From IMG/VR virus record IMGVR_UViG_3300030329_005225, positions 1 to 22,408 of that record: DNA of 22,408 nt; one strand, 5' to 3'. The notes beneath the pieces are model-generated. The model saw only the letters and a list, made by a program, of their open reading frames with translations, was not told where the DNA came from and did no database searches. The position numbers and the translations under genes were made by a program. How positions within the stretch are numbered: position 1 is the first letter of the stretch; each line of letters starts with the position of its first letter. Below are positions 22,100 to 22,408 of the stretch, piece after piece. Source of the stretch: a virus.

Positions 22100-22408
22100 G
22101 CTGCGCCCTCGGCGGCCAGTACGAACACCGGAAGACGGCGCCCTCCGGTCCCGGGCACGACGCCGGACCGCTCGACAAGGCCGGACCGCTCCAGCTCGCG
22201 GAGGGCCCGGCGGACAGACTGAAGGGTCAGCCCGGTCAGCGGGACCAGCTCCGGCGCAGAAGCTCCGCCACCGCGGAGGATCGACGCGACCCGAGACCGT
22301 GCCCCGGTGAGGCCGTCGATCGTCAGTCGCTTGACGCCCCAGGCCGCATACGAGACGCCGCGGCGGGTCTCGAGCGTCCGGAGGTAGTCGCGCTTCGTCA
22401 GTCCCTCT
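22096..22408 (-). CDS. Winged helix-turn-helix protein (5' end outside window)
   Basis: The frame is open from the right edge to TGA at 22096, giving 103 residues of the C-terminal part. It reads EGLTKRDYLRTLETRRGVSY at the edge and ends with a wHTH: LTGLTLQSVRRALRELERSG followed by LVERSGVVPGTGGRRLPVFV, where the two-strand wing follows the recognition helix. This is like MarR/GntR/replication-initiator type winged domains. It overlaps the next gene by ATGA, so it is part of the methyltransferase/integrase operon. The missing N-terminus prevents a closer call; regulator or replication protein are both possible. Confidence 0.6.
   Translation of the reverse strand, partial: EGLTKRDYLRTLETRRGVSYAAWGVKRLTIDGLTGARSRVASILRGGGASAPELVPLTGLTLQSVRRALRELERSGLVERSGVVPGTGGRRLPVFVLAAEGAA

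Noticed and set aside
1-22408. CRISPR array, tRNA, rRNA or insertion sequence
   Set aside because: No regularly spaced repeats, tRNA T-loop with acceptor stem, rRNA-like block or transposase was seen on either strand. A GTTCGAATTTC at about 19511 resembles a T-loop but lies in a coding gene without a matching stem.

Overview
The window looks like about half of a temperate, siphovirus-type phage or integrated prophage, at high GC (roughly two thirds by eye). Genes are packed almost without gaps: about twenty neighbouring pairs share 1 or 4 bases (TGATG, TAATG, ATGA, GTGA), and Shine-Dalgarno sites of the AGGAG type appear where genes do not overlap. This fits a bacterial host with ordinary SD initiation. 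I cannot name the host; a high-GC Gram-negative group is plausible because the lysis region resembles a membrane-protein cassette, but nothing here is a taxonomic marker.

Plus strand, 1-18402: one long late operon in classic order. A small-terminase-like gene (cut by the left edge) and large terminase come first, then portal, scaffold and HK97-type capsid protein. Next are a head protein of unknown role, head-tail adaptor, tail terminator and tail tube. A two-part tail assembly chaperone follows, whose second part is a 36-codon ORF in the -1 frame. After that come a gp10-like minor protein, the tape measure, a 1085-residue tail protein with a sialidase-type Asp-box, and a baseplate-hub-like protein. 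The end of the operon holds a cell-wall enzyme with an L,D-transpeptidase-like His/SAGC motif, two small virion or fibre candidates, and a cluster of short membrane or coiled-coil proteins that is probably the lysis cassette.

Minus strand, 18407-19558: four small leftward genes. One encodes a ribbon-helix-helix DNA-binding protein, one has a cysteine-rich C-terminus, and two are unknown. They converge on the late operon with 4 bases between stops.

19559-19839: the only sizeable intergenic region (281 bases). It is less GC-rich and holds two operator-like palindromes, a partial repeat of one of them, several copies of CTGTGCC in both orientations, and an A6 tract. It probably combines the promoter and operators of the leftward small genes with phage attachment-site arms next to integrase.

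Minus strand, 19840-22408: a leftward operon of a winged-helix protein (cut by the right edge), a small excisionase-like helix-turn-helix protein, a complete cytosine-5 DNA methyltransferase and a complete tyrosine integrase, all overlapping. The logic is lysogeny: integration, possible directionality control, and DNA modification that could protect the phage from host restriction. No rRNA, tRNA, CRISPR array or insertion sequence was seen.
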